Position numbers and translations under genes: made by a program
Origin: Sphingobium sp.
Lineage (GTDB): Bacteria; Pseudomonadota; Alphaproteobacteria; Sphingomonadales; Sphingomonadaceae
NCBI RefSeq assembly: GCF_003248505.1
Contig: NZ_QFOA01000013.1
Span: 1 to 63,127, forward strand
Direction of reading: 5' to 3'
DNA: 63,127 nucleotides
The notes under the pieces: generated by a model
Told to the model about the DNA's origin: nothing
Seen by the model: only the letters and a program-made list of their open reading frames with translations
Database searches by the model: none
Part shown: positions 1 through 7,983 of the stretch, piece after piece
How the letters are laid out: every line of letters begins with the position of its first letter
Numbering within the stretch: position 1 is the stretch's first letter

Positions 1-1
1 C

Positions 2-607
2 GCCCTGATTCACGCTGTTCTCGGCTATGCCTTCGTCACCGGTCTTGGCATGAAATATGTCAAAAAGGCGGCGGAACAGCTGAACGTGATCGACGTGAAA
101 GAGGAGCCGCCGCCACCCGACGAGGAGCCGCCGCCGCCGCCGCCAGACCAGCCGGTCGAGCCGCCGCCGGTCGTCGCGCCCCCGCCGATCGTCCAGACCC
201 CGGCCCCAGCGCCGCCGATCCAGACGGTTCGGACCCCGCCGCCGGTATTCAACCCGGTTCCGGTCGCGGCACCGCCGCCCCCGCCGCCCGCTCCGCCGCC
301 GCCGCCTCAGGCAGCGACGCGCGCCGCTCCGCGCGGTTCGCCGGGCAGCTGGGTCAGCGATGCCGACTATCCGAGCCGCGCGCAGCGCGAAGAACGCTCG
401 GGCACGGCAGGGTTCCGCCTGGAAATCGGTGCCGACGGGCGTGTCACCAACTGCACCATCACCTCGTCGACCGGTCATCCCGACCTCGACGAAGCGACCT
501 GCCGTCTCCTGCCGAAGCGTGCGCGCTTCAAGCCGGCGGTCGGGAGCGATGGGCAGCCGATGGCGGACACCTATAATGGCCGCATCACCTGGCGCCTGCC
601 GGAATAA
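2..607 (+). CDS. tonB: Energy transducer TonB, 5' truncated by the window edge
   Basis: The reading frame is open from base 2, upstream of the first ATG at 50, so the true start lies outside the window. The residues before that ATG form a hydrophobic stretch, as expected for the single N-terminal membrane anchor. A long Pro-rich and Glu-Pro-rich section follows (about 20-105 residues after the ATG at 50), typical of the rigid rod that spans the periplasm. The last ~85 residues look like the TonB C-terminal domain, with the YPSRAQREERSG-type motif and a final LPE. TonB carries proton-motive energy from ExbB/ExbD to outer-membrane receptors. It is followed directly by exbB and two exbD genes, which makes the call secure. 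The precise start cannot be given. Confidence 0.93.
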   Translation, partial: ALIHAVLGYAFVTGLGMKYVKKAAEQLNVIDVKEEPPPPDEEPPPPPPDQPVEPPPVVAPPPIVQTPAPAPPIQTVRTPPPVFNPVPVAAPPPPPPAPPPPPQAATRAAPRGSPGSWVSDADYPSRAQREERSGTAGFRLEIGADGRVTNCTITSSTGHPDLDEATCRLLPKRARFKPAVGSDGQPMADTYNGRITWRLPE

Positions 608-615
608 TCAAAATC

Positions 616-646
616 GGGAGGGCGCGCCGGACGGCCGGCCCCTCCC
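616..646 (+). other. GC-rich hairpin between tonB and exbB
   Basis: GGGAGG at 616-621 can pair with CCTCCC at 641-646, and GCCGG at 626-630 with CCGGC at 635-639. No T-run follows, so it is unlikely to be a simple terminator. It may act as an mRNA stability or processing element that sets the ratio of TonB to ExbB. Confidence 0.5.
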
Positions 647-679
647 TCGCTGGATCTCATTGAGAGGGAAGTCTTGAAC

Positions 680-1435
680 ATGTTGATGTATCTCGCAGCT
701 GCGGCTCCGAAGCCGGAAAACCCCTATGGTCTGATGGAAGCCCTGGAACAGGGCGGCGCCATCGCCTGGACCGTGTTCATCATCCTGTGCGCCATGTCGG
801 TCGGCACCTTCTACATCCTGTTCACCAAGCTGATCGAACAGCAGAAGGTCATCAGCCAGGGCAAGAAGGTCCGCGCGACTTTCTGGCGCGCCGGTTCGCT
901 GCGCGAAGCGTCGGCCAAGCTCGAAAAGAACTCGGCCTACAAGCAGATCGTCGACGACGGCATCAAGGCTCAGGAAGAGCATGGCAAGCTGAAGGATCCG
1001 GTCGAAGCGCATGACTGGCTGCACGGTTCGCTCGCCCGTTCGGAAGCCGCGATCAACTCGTCGCTCAACGGCGGCCTCGCGTTCCTCGCGACCGTGGGTT
1101 CGACCTCGCCGTTCATCGGTCTGTTCGGTACGGTTATCGGCATCTATCGCGCGCTCATCAAGATCGGCGCTGCCGGTCAGGCGTCGATCGACGCGGTTGC
1201 CGGCCCGGTCGGTGAAGCTCTCATCATGACCGCTCTGGGTCTGGCCGTCGCCGTTCCCGCGGTGCTCGCCTACAACTTCCTGCAGCGCCGCAACAAGTCG
1301 ATCTCGGAACAGCTCAACGGTTTCACCGTCGATCTCCTGGCCTATCTGGTTTCGGACGGCGCCGTGAAGCCAACCGTCGCAGCCGCCCCGGTCACTTCGA
1401 CCGCCAAGCCTGCCGCTGCACCGACCAAGGCCTGA
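680..1435 (+). CDS. exbB: ExbB, MotA/TolQ/ExbB proton channel protein
   Basis: This is the inner-membrane proton-channel subunit of the Ton motor. The protein has about 250 residues. It has an N-terminal membrane helix (AWTVFIILCAMSVGTFYIL), a cytoplasmic segment, then two more helices in the conserved MotA_ExbB region. Those include the segment with TVGSTSPFIGLFGTVIGI and the ALIMTALGLAVAVPAV helix. The C-terminus is an Ala/Pro/Lys tail. The ATG at 680 is chosen because GAGGGAA at 664-670 sits at good distance; a TTG at 674 in the same frame is possible. It sits 72 bases after tonB and upstream of two exbD genes, the usual sphingomonad order. Confidence 0.95.
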   Translation: MLMYLAAAAPKPENPYGLMEALEQGGAIAWTVFIILCAMSVGTFYILFTKLIEQQKVISQGKKVRATFWRAGSLREASAKLEKNSAYKQIVDDGIKAQEEHGKLKDPVEAHDWLHGSLARSEAAINSSLNGGLAFLATVGSTSPFIGLFGTVIGIYRALIKIGAAGQASIDAVAGPVGEALIMTALGLAVAVPAVLAYNFLQRRNKSISEQLNGFTVDLLAYLVSDGAVKPTVAAAPVTSTAKPAAAPTKA

Positions 1436-1460
1436 TCGGTCTTTTGAAGACGCCGGCGTA

Positions 1461-1491
1461 GGGCCGGGCGGCGGCTGCGACCGCCCGGCCC
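1461..1491 (+). other. Perfect 11-bp GC hairpin between exbB and exbD
   Basis: GGGCCGGGCGG at 1461-1471 is exactly complementary to CCGCCCGGCCC at 1481-1491, with a 9-base loop. No T-tract follows. It is best read as an intercistronic stabiliser or attenuator in the Ton operon, since ExbB is needed in excess over ExbD. Confidence 0.6.
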
Positions 1492-1563
1492 CTCCGCCGA
1501 CCATGGCTCTCCGCCGCTCCTGTGTGACGGGGCGCCATCGACACCAAGGTTAGGATAGTATCA

Positions 1564-2052
1564 ATGGCAATGAGTGTTGGCTCCGACGGCGGTGAAGACA
1601 AGCCGTTGTCCGACATCAACACGACGCCGCTCGTCGACGTCATGCTGGTGTTGCTCATCATCTTTCTCATCGCGGTCCCGGTCGTCGTCCAGACGGTCGA
1701 CCTGCAGCTTCCCAAGGTAGCGTTCGAGCCGACCACGACGAAGCCGGAAAATGTGTCCCTTTCGGTCACCACCGGTTCCGATGGCAGCTGCGCGGTATTC
1801 TGGGGCATGACCCCGGTCAATTCGAGCGAACTGCTCGACCGTGCGGTCAAGAAGCTCGAAGCAGATATCAAGAAAGCGGGCGGCGTCGAGAATCTGACGC
1901 CGGAGGATCTGCCCGAAGTGCATATCCGCGGCGACATCAACACGCCCTATCGGTGCATCGGCGGTACCATCTATACGATGCAACGCGCCGGTTTCCCGAA
2001 GGTGGGCTTCATCTCCGAGCCGGAACCCGGTTCGGGCACCGTCCGCCTTTGA
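1564..2052 (+). CDS. exbD: ExbD, biopolymer transport protein (first copy)
   Basis: ExbD is the second membrane subunit of the Ton motor; its conserved Asp in the single helix takes part in proton flow. The protein has 162 residues. After a short cytoplasmic N-terminus come INTTPLVDVMLVLLIIFLIAV, with the conserved Asp in PLVDVM, and then a periplasmic domain. Compared with the next gene it has a longer periplasmic part, with an extra segment including two Cys residues (SCAVFW and PYRCIG). The start is ATG preceded by AGGATA. The downstream exbD begins 26 bases after the stop, so the two are cotranscribed. Confidence 0.94.
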   Translation: MAMSVGSDGGEDKPLSDINTTPLVDVMLVLLIIFLIAVPVVVQTVDLQLPKVAFEPTTTKPENVSLSVTTGSDGSCAVFWGMTPVNSSELLDRAVKKLEADIKKAGGVENLTPEDLPEVHIRGDINTPYRCIGGTIYTMQRAGFPKVGFISEPEPGSGTVRL

Positions 2053-2078
2053 TCCGGCGCGCATAAGGAGTATCCGCA

Positions 2079-2501
2079 ATGGCTATGAGTGCCGGCCGCG
2101 ATGACGGCGAACCGATGATGGAAATGAACACGACGCCGTTGATCGACGTCATGCTCGTTCTCCTCATCATGTTCATCATCACCATCCCGATCCAGACCCA
2201 TGCGGTAAAGATCGACCTGCCGCAGAACGCGCCGCCCACGGACAGCGTGATCGACCCGGTCAAGAACAAGGTCGCGATCGACGCCGGTGGCATCATCACC
2301 TGGAACGGTTCGCCGATCGACCTGCTGACCCTGCGTCAGTATCTGCAGCAGTCGCTGCGCCTGCCGGTCGAGCCCGAGCTTCAGTTCCAGCCCAACGCCG
2401 CGACGCGCTACGTCGTCGTCGACGAGGTGCTTGCGGAGATCAAGCGTGCGGGCGTCACCAAGCTGGGTTTCGTTGGCAACGAACAATATGGCAACTTCTG
2501 A
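2079..2501 (+). CDS. exbD: ExbD, biopolymer transport protein (second copy)
   Basis: A second, shorter ExbD (140 residues). The signature is MNTTPLIDVMLVLLIMFIITI with the conserved membrane Asp, then a compact periplasmic domain ending in VTKLGFVGNEQYGNF. A strong AAGGAG Shine-Dalgarno lies 8 bases before the ATG. Two non-identical ExbD proteins behind one ExbB is common in sphingomonads and xanthomonads and may give receptor-specific motor complexes; that last point is inference. The operon ends here, because a terminator follows about 80 bases downstream. Confidence 0.94.
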   Translation: MAMSAGRDDGEPMMEMNTTPLIDVMLVLLIMFIITIPIQTHAVKIDLPQNAPPTDSVIDPVKNKVAIDAGGIITWNGSPIDLLTLRQYLQQSLRLPVEPELQFQPNAATRYVVVDEVLAEIKRAGVTKLGFVGNEQYGNF

Positions 2502-2578
2502 TCACTGACGGCTCCGCTGCCCAACGCAGGACTTCCCGGATTGCGGGCATGAGGCGGGGCGGATCAGGCAGAAGCATG

Positions 2579-2610
2579 AAGAGGGTCGCTTTTTGCGGCC
2601 CTCTTTTTTT
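2579..2610 (+). terminator. Rho-independent terminator of the Ton operon
   Basis: GAGGGTCGC at 2581-2589 pairs with GCGGCCCTC at 2595-2603 (one G-U pair) around a TTTTT loop. A run of T at 2604-2610 follows. Confidence 0.9.
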
Positions 2611-2696
2611 GCGTGTTCTCCAAACGCATACGGACCGGCTGCACAAGGCGGGCGGTTGGATGGGCCCCGCCGTCTTATCCCGATGGATGCGCGGAT

Positions 2697-2711
2697 TTAA
2701 CCTTTCGCTAA
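2697..2711 (+). promoter_or_regulatory. CtrA-like box upstream of the PilZ gene
   Basis: TTAA at 2697-2700 and CTAA at 2708-2711 are separated by 7 bases. The CtrA consensus is TTAA-N7-TTAA, so there is a single mismatch. It lies 37 bases before the ATG at 2749. This is a motif match only. Confidence 0.4.
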
Positions 2712-2748
2712 CCCTGATGTGCGACGGTCACTCTTCTTGCGGCACCTG

Positions 2749-3078
2749 ATGCAGGCTAAAGGCGTGGAACCTCAAACCGACGACCATCGAAATGCCCGAG
2801 CGTCGGAACGACGCGCGGTGCAGATTCCGGTCAAGGTCCGTCGCCCCGGCGAGACATGGCACAGCAGCCGCATCGCCGACCTATCGGTCAGCGGCTTTCG
2901 CCTCCAGAGCTTCATGAAGCTGCCCCAAGGCACGGACCTGTGGATCATGCTGCCGGGCTTCGAGGGGCGCCGCGCACGCGTGACGTGGAGCCATGCTCAC
3001 GAATCCGGCTGCGCGTTCGAACGTCCCCTACACCCAGCGATCCTCGATCACATCGTGAAGCTCAATCAGCTGGTTTGA
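2749..3078 (+). CDS. PilZ domain protein (c-di-GMP receptor type)
   Basis: A small single-domain PilZ protein. The c-di-GMP contact motifs are visible: an RxxxR element (RASER) near the N-terminus and DxSxxG (DLSVSG) about 20 residues later, followed by the usual short beta-barrel. Such proteins bind cyclic di-GMP and pass the signal to motility, polysaccharide or other targets; the partner here is unknown. The frame also has a GTG at 2719, but the ATG at 2749 leaves room for the CtrA-like box upstream. Neither start has a clear Shine-Dalgarno. It is a stand-alone gene between the Ton operon and a convergent ABC transporter. Confidence 0.8.
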   Translation: MQAKGVEPQTDDHRNARASERRAVQIPVKVRRPGETWHSSRIADLSVSGFRLQSFMKLPQGTDLWIMLPGFEGRRARVTWSHAHESGCAFERPLHPAILDHIVKLNQLV

Positions 3079-3088
3079 TGGCGGCAGG

Positions 3089-3106
3089 GGGGTATCGCGA
3101 TACCCC
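3089..3106. repeat. 18-base perfect palindrome between convergent genes
   Basis: GGGGTATCG followed by its exact complement CGATACCCC, 10 bases after the PilZ stop. It may help end transcription, but no T-tract is present. The rest of the ~225-base gap to the ABC transporter stop holds no gene that I can support. Confidence 0.45.
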
Positions 3107-3304
3107 GGGGATGGCGGCAATGACGGCGGGTCGGGTTCCTGCTGCCCGACCATCGGTTTTTCCCGCGATCCCGGTTATGCCACAGGCGAGGCAGCGGCAC
3201 GTTTCGCGGTGCGGAGTCTGCGGGGGCGGCAATGTCGCAGGCCGCAGATGGACGACGACCTAAACATTTGACGGCAAACGGGATGCGCCGGGTAGCGCGA
3301 TGCC

Positions 3305-5092
3305 CTAACCCTGCGTCGCGTCCTGGAATTGGAGGCTGGCGAGGCGGGCGTAGAGGCCGCCTTGGGCGACAAGCGCGGCATGGTCGCCCTGTTCGACGAT
3401 GCGGCCCCCATCCATGACGAGGATGCGGTCGGCGGCGCGGACGGTGGCGAGGCGGTGGGCGATCACGATGGTCGTGCGGTCGCGCATCAGACGGCCCAGC
3501 GCATCCTGCACCAACCGTTCGGATTCCGCGTCGAGGGCGGATGTCGCTTCGTCCAGCAGCAGGATCGGCGCATCGCGCAGCAGGGCGCGGGCGATGGCGA
3601 TGCGCTGGCGTTGCCCGCCCGACAGACGCGCGCCGTTTTCGCCGAGGAAGGTGTCGAGCCCCTGCGGCAGCGCGCGGAGGAACGCTTCGGCATTGGCGGC
3701 GCGCGCGGCATCCCAAATCTGCTCGTCGCTCGCATCCCATCGGCCGTAGCGCAGATTGTCGCGGGCCGACGCGGCGAAAACCACGCTGTCCTGCGGCACC
3801 ATCGCCATCGTCGCGCGGATGGCGGCGGGATCGGCCTGCGGGAGGGGCACGTCGTTCAGCAGCACGCGCCCGCTGTCGGGATCGTAGAAGCGCAGGGCGA
3901 GCTGGATCAGGGTCGATTTGCCCGCGCCCGAAGGGCCGACCACCGCGACCGTTTCGCCGGGGGCGACGGCAAAGGATATGCCGTGGAGCGCAGCCTGATC
4001 GGGGCGAGTGGGATAGTGGAAACATACGTCCTCGAACGCCAGTCGGGCGCTTCCGTCGGGGGCGTCGATCGCAAGGGGCATAGCGGGCGGGGCGATATCG
4101 GGCCGGGCCGACATGAGTTCGTCGAGGCGGCTCGCCGCACCGGCACCGCGCAGCAGGTCGCCCCAGCTTTCGGACAGCGATCCGAACGCGCCCGCGACCA
4201 GCCCGCCGGTGATGACGAAGGCGGCGATGCTGCCACCCGAGAGGCGCCCTGCCGCGACATCGAGCGCGCCCTGCCACATGACCGCCGTGATCGATCCGAA
4301 GACGAGCGCGATGACCACGCCGGTCATCACCGCGCGCAGGCGGATACGCGCCCGCGCGGTGCTAAACCCCGCATCGACCGTCGCATCGAACCGTGCGGAT
4401 TCGCGGGCCTCCTGGCCGAACGCCTGGACAATCTTCATCGCGCCCAACACTTCGGACGTGACGCTGCCAACATCGGCGAGACGGTCCTGGCTGGTGCGCG
4501 ACAAGCCTCTGACGCGGCGACCGAGCCCGATCAGCACGATGAGGATGACCGGGATGCCGAGCAGCAGCATCGCAGCGAGCTTGGGCGCGAGGACGAAGAG
4601 ATAGGCGAGGCCGCCGACCCCGGTGACGAGGTTGCGCAGCGCGACGGACACGGTCGAGCCCACGACCTGTTCGACAACGGCCGTGTCGGCGGTCATGCGC
4701 GAGGCGATTTCGGATGGGCGGTTCTCCTCGAAGAAGCGAGGTGCCTGACGCAGCAGATTGGCCTGCGTCGCGCTGCGAATGTCGGCGACGACGCGTTCGC
4801 CCAGCCAGGAGACGAAGTAGAAACGCAACGCACTGGCGATCGCGAGCACGATGACGATCATCAGCAGATATTCGAACCAGCGGCTGATGTCGCCGCCGCC
4901 CATGAAACCGCGGTCGATGACAAGGCGAAAGCCGCTGGGGATACCGAGCGTGGCGGCGGACGACACGATCAGCGCGGCGAGCGCGGCGGCAATGCGTCCG
5001 GGATAGGCGCGCGCGAACCGCCACAGCATGGCGAGGCTGCCGAGCGCGGGGCGCGGCGTCGCGGGGGGCGGGGTGGTCGGATCGTCCTGCAT
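3305..5092 (-). CDS. ABC transporter, fused permease and ATPase (MsbA/lipid exporter type)
   Basis: A 595-residue half-transporter of the B subfamily that would act as a homodimer in the inner membrane. The N-terminal half carries six predicted helices (for example RIAAALAALIVSSAATLGI and YLLMIVIVLAIASALRFYF). The C-terminal ATPase has Walker A GPSGAGKST, the LSGGQRQR signature, Walker B ILLLDEATSALD and the switch His in IVIAHRLATVR. The substrate is not shown; lipid or hydrophobic compound export is the family norm. The ATG at 5092 is preferred to the upstream GTG, since it starts MQDDPTTPPP. It follows the methyltransferase fusion gene by 57 bases on the same strand and may share its transcript. 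Confidence 0.92.
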   Translation of the reverse strand: MQDDPTTPPPATPRPALGSLAMLWRFARAYPGRIAAALAALIVSSAATLGIPSGFRLVIDRGFMGGGDISRWFEYLLMIVIVLAIASALRFYFVSWLGERVVADIRSATQANLLRQAPRFFEENRPSEIASRMTADTAVVEQVVGSTVSVALRNLVTGVGGLAYLFVLAPKLAAMLLLGIPVILIVLIGLGRRVRGLSRTSQDRLADVGSVTSEVLGAMKIVQAFGQEARESARFDATVDAGFSTARARIRLRAVMTGVVIALVFGSITAVMWQGALDVAAGRLSGGSIAAFVITGGLVAGAFGSLSESWGDLLRGAGAASRLDELMSARPDIAPPAMPLAIDAPDGSARLAFEDVCFHYPTRPDQAALHGISFAVAPGETVAVVGPSGAGKSTLIQLALRFYDPDSGRVLLNDVPLPQADPAAIRATMAMVPQDSVVFAASARDNLRYGRWDASDEQIWDAARAANAEAFLRALPQGLDTFLGENGARLSGGQRQRIAIARALLRDAPILLLDEATSALDAESERLVQDALGRLMRDRTTIVIAHRLATVRAADRILVMDGGRIVEQGDHAALVAQGGLYARLASLQFQDATQG

Positions 5093-5149
5093 GACGCGGC
5101 GCTTAGCAGGGCGGGGACGCACCCTCAATGCCGCCGGGGCGGCAAGGGA

Positions 5150-6442
5150 TCATGCGTCGGGCGCGACCGCGTTGGCCCAGCGCATCACCTGCCCCGCATC
5201 GCCATGACCTGTGAGGGCGTAGGCCATGTCGCCCCGTTCCCAATAGGCGATGGTTTCGCCCGCGCGGCGCGCCATCAGCGGCTGCGTTTCCGCCGCAGTT
5301 TCGGCGCGGTCGGCGAAAAGCGAGAGGCGGTCGCCCTGCGGCGTCACGACGCTCATCGCGACGGCGGGGCTGCCCGACGAGGGGACGAGTTGCACGTCGG
5401 TGACGCGCCAGCCCGCAGGCAGGGTGGGGAGCAGAATGCCCGCCGACCGTGCGATTTCCTCCCGGTCCAGCCGGGTGCTTTCGACCTGCGAAGGCATCGC
5501 CTGCCGCAGCAATCCCGCGCGGCGGGAGGCGGCGGCTTCATCGAGGAAGCTGCTGGCCTGCGCCGCCTGCGGAAATTCGCCCAGTTCGCCGCGCGCGATC
5601 CACCCGGTGGCGACAAGCGCAGCAATGGCGGCGGCGCGGCCCATGTGCCGCCACACCCGGCCATCGTGATTGTCGTTGGCGACCGGCAGGCGCGTGTCGC
5701 GCGCGCGACCGACCAGCGTGCCCTTCGTCCCGTCCTTGACTAGGCGGAAGTCGATGTGCGGCCAGCGCTGTCGCCAGCGCCGCGCGACGAGGCGCTCGCC
5801 GGGGCGGGCGGCGTCATCGAGCAGCACGACGGCACCGGGCGACAGGCGCGCGAACAGGCTGTCCGCCGCTCCGCGCACCAGCGGATGGACGCTCCATGGC
5901 GGGCCGTCGATGATAAGGAGGTCGATGCGGTCGGGAAGATGGTCGACCGCATACCAGCGCCCCGGCCAGTCGGCGCTTTCGTGCGTCAGCGGGGCGTGGC
6001 GGATGTCGACGTCGAGCGCGTGGTCGGCGAGCCACTGGCGCGTCGCGTCGACGAAGCCGCCATGCTGGTCGAAGCTGTGCAGCCGTCCCCCGCCATGGAG
6101 TTGCAGCGCGCGCGCCGCCACCAGCGAGGACGCGCCCGCACCCAGTTCCACCACATGGGCGGGCCGCAGCCGGGCGATTTCGCGGACGATATGACGCAGG
6201 AACCCGACATCGGCCTTCCAGCTGCCCAGATGCGGCAGGGCGTCGTGGGCGAGGCCGAGTTCGTCGAGCAGGGCGCGCTTGTCGGCGGGCCGCCCGCCCG
6301 ACAAGCTGGCGAGCAGCCAGGGCCAGCCGATCGCGCCGAAGCCGATCCGCCATGCCATGTCGGACATGCGGCGGCGCAGGTGAGTGCGGGCGGCGTCATC
6401 CTCTTCCAATGGGAGGAAACGGGTCAGCTCGCGCGATGTCAC
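5150..6442 (-). CDS. SAM-dependent methyltransferase fused to a membrane-anchored anti-sigma-like domain
   Basis: A 430-residue protein with two unlike halves. Residues ~75-245 look like a class I methyltransferase: motif I VVELGAGA at 97-104, an acidic residue in SFDQHGG, and LLIIDGPPW. Residues ~268-284 form one transmembrane helix. The rest resembles the extracytoplasmic part of sphingomonad and rhizobial anti-sigma factors: LPTLPAGWRVTDVQLVPS, then SLFADRAE and IAYWERGDMAYALTG. In those proteins a short sigma-binding domain precedes the helix; here the methyltransferase takes its place. The GTG at 6442 is chosen because CAGGAG lies just upstream. No sigma factor gene is adjacent. The methyltransferase substrate is unknown. 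Confidence 0.75.
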   Translation of the reverse strand: MTSRELTRFLPLEEDDAARTHLRRRMSDMAWRIGFGAIGWPWLLASLSGGRPADKRALLDELGLAHDALPHLGSWKADVGFLRHIVREIARLRPAHVVELGAGASSLVAARALQLHGGGRLHSFDQHGGFVDATRQWLADHALDVDIRHAPLTHESADWPGRWYAVDHLPDRIDLLIIDGPPWSVHPLVRGAADSLFARLSPGAVVLLDDAARPGERLVARRWRQRWPHIDFRLVKDGTKGTLVGRARDTRLPVANDNHDGRVWRHMGRAAAIAALVATGWIARGELGEFPQAAQASSFLDEAAASRRAGLLRQAMPSQVESTRLDREEIARSAGILLPTLPAGWRVTDVQLVPSSGSPAVAMSVVTPQGDRLSLFADRAETAAETQPLMARRAGETIAYWERGDMAYALTGHGDAGQVMRWANAVAPDA

Positions 6443-6531
6443 GGGGAAGGATGCTCCTGCTGGCGGATGGGATCGGACCCGTGCATATGGCAATGGACCG
6501 TGCCGTCAATCGAATAGGACAGGGAAGGCCG

Positions 6532-7509
6532 ATGATCCGTCTCATTTCAGCGACCGTGGAACGCTGGCCTGTGAAGGGCGCTTTCGTCATCAGCCGGGGG
6601 GCCAAGCGCCATGTCGACGTGGTGGTGTGCACCGTGGGCGACGGGGTGCGCGAAGGGCGCGGCGAGGGCACCGCGATCTATTATGAGGGCGAAACCGCCG
6701 AAGGATGCGTCGAGGCGATCCGTGCCTATCGCGGGCCGATGGAACGCGAGGCGCTGCTGACGCAGATGCCGCGCGGGGCGGCGCGCAACGCGCTCGATTG
6801 CGCGCTGTGGGATTTGGAGGCGAAGCGGGCGGGCGCGCCTGTGTGGCAGCTCGCCGGGCTGGACCGGCCAGTGCCTCTGCCGACCGCCTTCACCATCAGC
6901 CTGGGCGATCCGGCCACCATGGAGGCGGATGCGCGGGCGGCGGCGGGGCGTGGTTTTCACCTGCTCAAATGCAAGCTGACGGGCGAGGGCGACCGCGCGC
7001 GGATCGCGGCGGTGCGCGAAGGTGCGCCGGACGTGCGGCTGATCGTCGATGCCAATGAAAGCTGGCACGAGCGGGATATCGCGGCGGAGGCGGCGGCGCT
7101 AGCTGCGCTGGGCGTCGAGATGGTCGAGCAGCCGGTGATCCACGGATGCGAAACGCGCCTGTCCGGCGTTGCGTCGCCGGTTCCGCTATGCGCGGACGAA
7201 AGTTGCCACACGCGCGCCGACCTCGACCGGCTGGCCGACTTCGATGCGGTGAACGTCAAGCTCGACAAGGCGGGCGGGCTTACGGAGGCGTTGGCATTGT
7301 GCCGGGACGCGCGGGCGCGGGGATTCCGCGTCATGGTGGGATGTATGCTGGGCACTTCGCTCGGCATCGCGCCCGCAGCGCTGGTGGCGCAGGGGGCGGA
7401 CTGGATCGATCTCGACGGCGCGCTGCTACTGGCGGAGGACCGGGCTGGCGGGCTGGTAGTGGAGGACGGAATGTTGCTGCCCGGAGCGCCGTGGGGCGGG
7501 GGGCGGTAG
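6532..7509 (+). CDS. Dipeptide epimerase (L-Ala-D/L-Glu epimerase type, enolase superfamily)
   Basis: An enolase-superfamily enzyme of 325 residues. It most resembles L-Ala-D/L-Glu epimerases that recycle murein peptides. The catalytic pattern is complete: the KxK pair (LKCKLTG), metal ligands Asp in VDANES, Glu in MVEQPV and Asp in CADES, and the second-side Lys in NVKLDKAGG. The substrate loop DGALLLAED matches this subgroup. The start is the ATG at 6532 with AGGGAAGG just upstream; the frame extends further up but without a good start. It is divergent from the methyltransferase fusion gene. The dipeptide specificity is inferred from the family only. Confidence 0.88.
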   Translation: MIRLISATVERWPVKGAFVISRGAKRHVDVVVCTVGDGVREGRGEGTAIYYEGETAEGCVEAIRAYRGPMEREALLTQMPRGAARNALDCALWDLEAKRAGAPVWQLAGLDRPVPLPTAFTISLGDPATMEADARAAAGRGFHLLKCKLTGEGDRARIAAVREGAPDVRLIVDANESWHERDIAAEAAALAALGVEMVEQPVIHGCETRLSGVASPVPLCADESCHTRADLDRLADFDAVNVKLDKAGGLTEALALCRDARARGFRVMVGCMLGTSLGIAPAALVAQGADWIDLDGALLLAEDRAGGLVVEDGMLLPGAPWGGGR

Positions 7510-7515
7510 GCGAAA

Positions 7516-7908
7516 TCAGTAGGCGAGCGTCAGTCCTGCGGAATAATAGCCGGGGCCGGCATTGGCCTTGGCCCGCAGCAACGGGAGCAGGGGCAGCGCG
7601 ACGGTCGCATAGGGGCGCGTTTTGTCGCCGCTGAAACGCACGCCCGCGCCGACTGTGGCGGAAAGCGGGATGGTGTAGGCCGCCTCGACCCGGCCATATA
7701 GTTTCGCGTCGCCATCGGCGAGGAAGACGCCCGCGCCCGGCGTCAGGCTGAAACCCGCCAGTCCGAGGCGATAGCCCGCGCCGATTTCCGTGCCCCAATG
7801 ACCGTCCGCGCGCCCATAATTGACCTCCGCGCCCAGCCCTTCGGCATGGGCGACGGCGGGGGAAAGGGCGCAGAACGCGGCGGCAAGGGCGAGGGATAGG
7901 CGGCTCAT
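7516..7908 (-). CDS. Small secreted, probably outer-membrane, protein of unknown function
   Basis: A 130-residue protein with a clear Sec signal peptide (LALAAAFCALSPAVAHA, cleavage after AHA). The mature part is made of short alternating Gly/aromatic stretches, such as EIGAGYRLGLAGFSLTPGAG and a terminal SAGLTLAY. This fits a small beta-barrel or a partial porin-like fold. I do not recognise the family. It converges on the epimerase gene with 6 bases between the stops. Confidence 0.65.
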   Translation of the reverse strand: MSRLSLALAAAFCALSPAVAHAEGLGAEVNYGRADGHWGTEIGAGYRLGLAGFSLTPGAGVFLADGDAKLYGRVEAAYTIPLSATVGAGVRFSGDKTRPYATVALPLLPLLRAKANAGPGYYSAGLTLAY

Positions 7909-7983
7909 ATGTCGAGCGCTAAAGCGCTGGACGCGATGTGCAATCCCTGCTGGGACGAAGGGACTCGCGCTTGCGGCGAGCCG

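Noticed and set aside
3329..5743. 804-codon open frame on the plus strand over the ABC transporter
   Set aside because: It runs through the antisense of two real genes, with low-complexity Arg/Asp/His-rich translation. It is a shadow.
5150..6442. Frameshift joining two genes (methyltransferase and anti-sigma factor)
   Set aside because: The frame is continuous with normal codon use across the join and a proper membrane helix at the boundary. I kept it as one gene, although a read error cannot be excluded.
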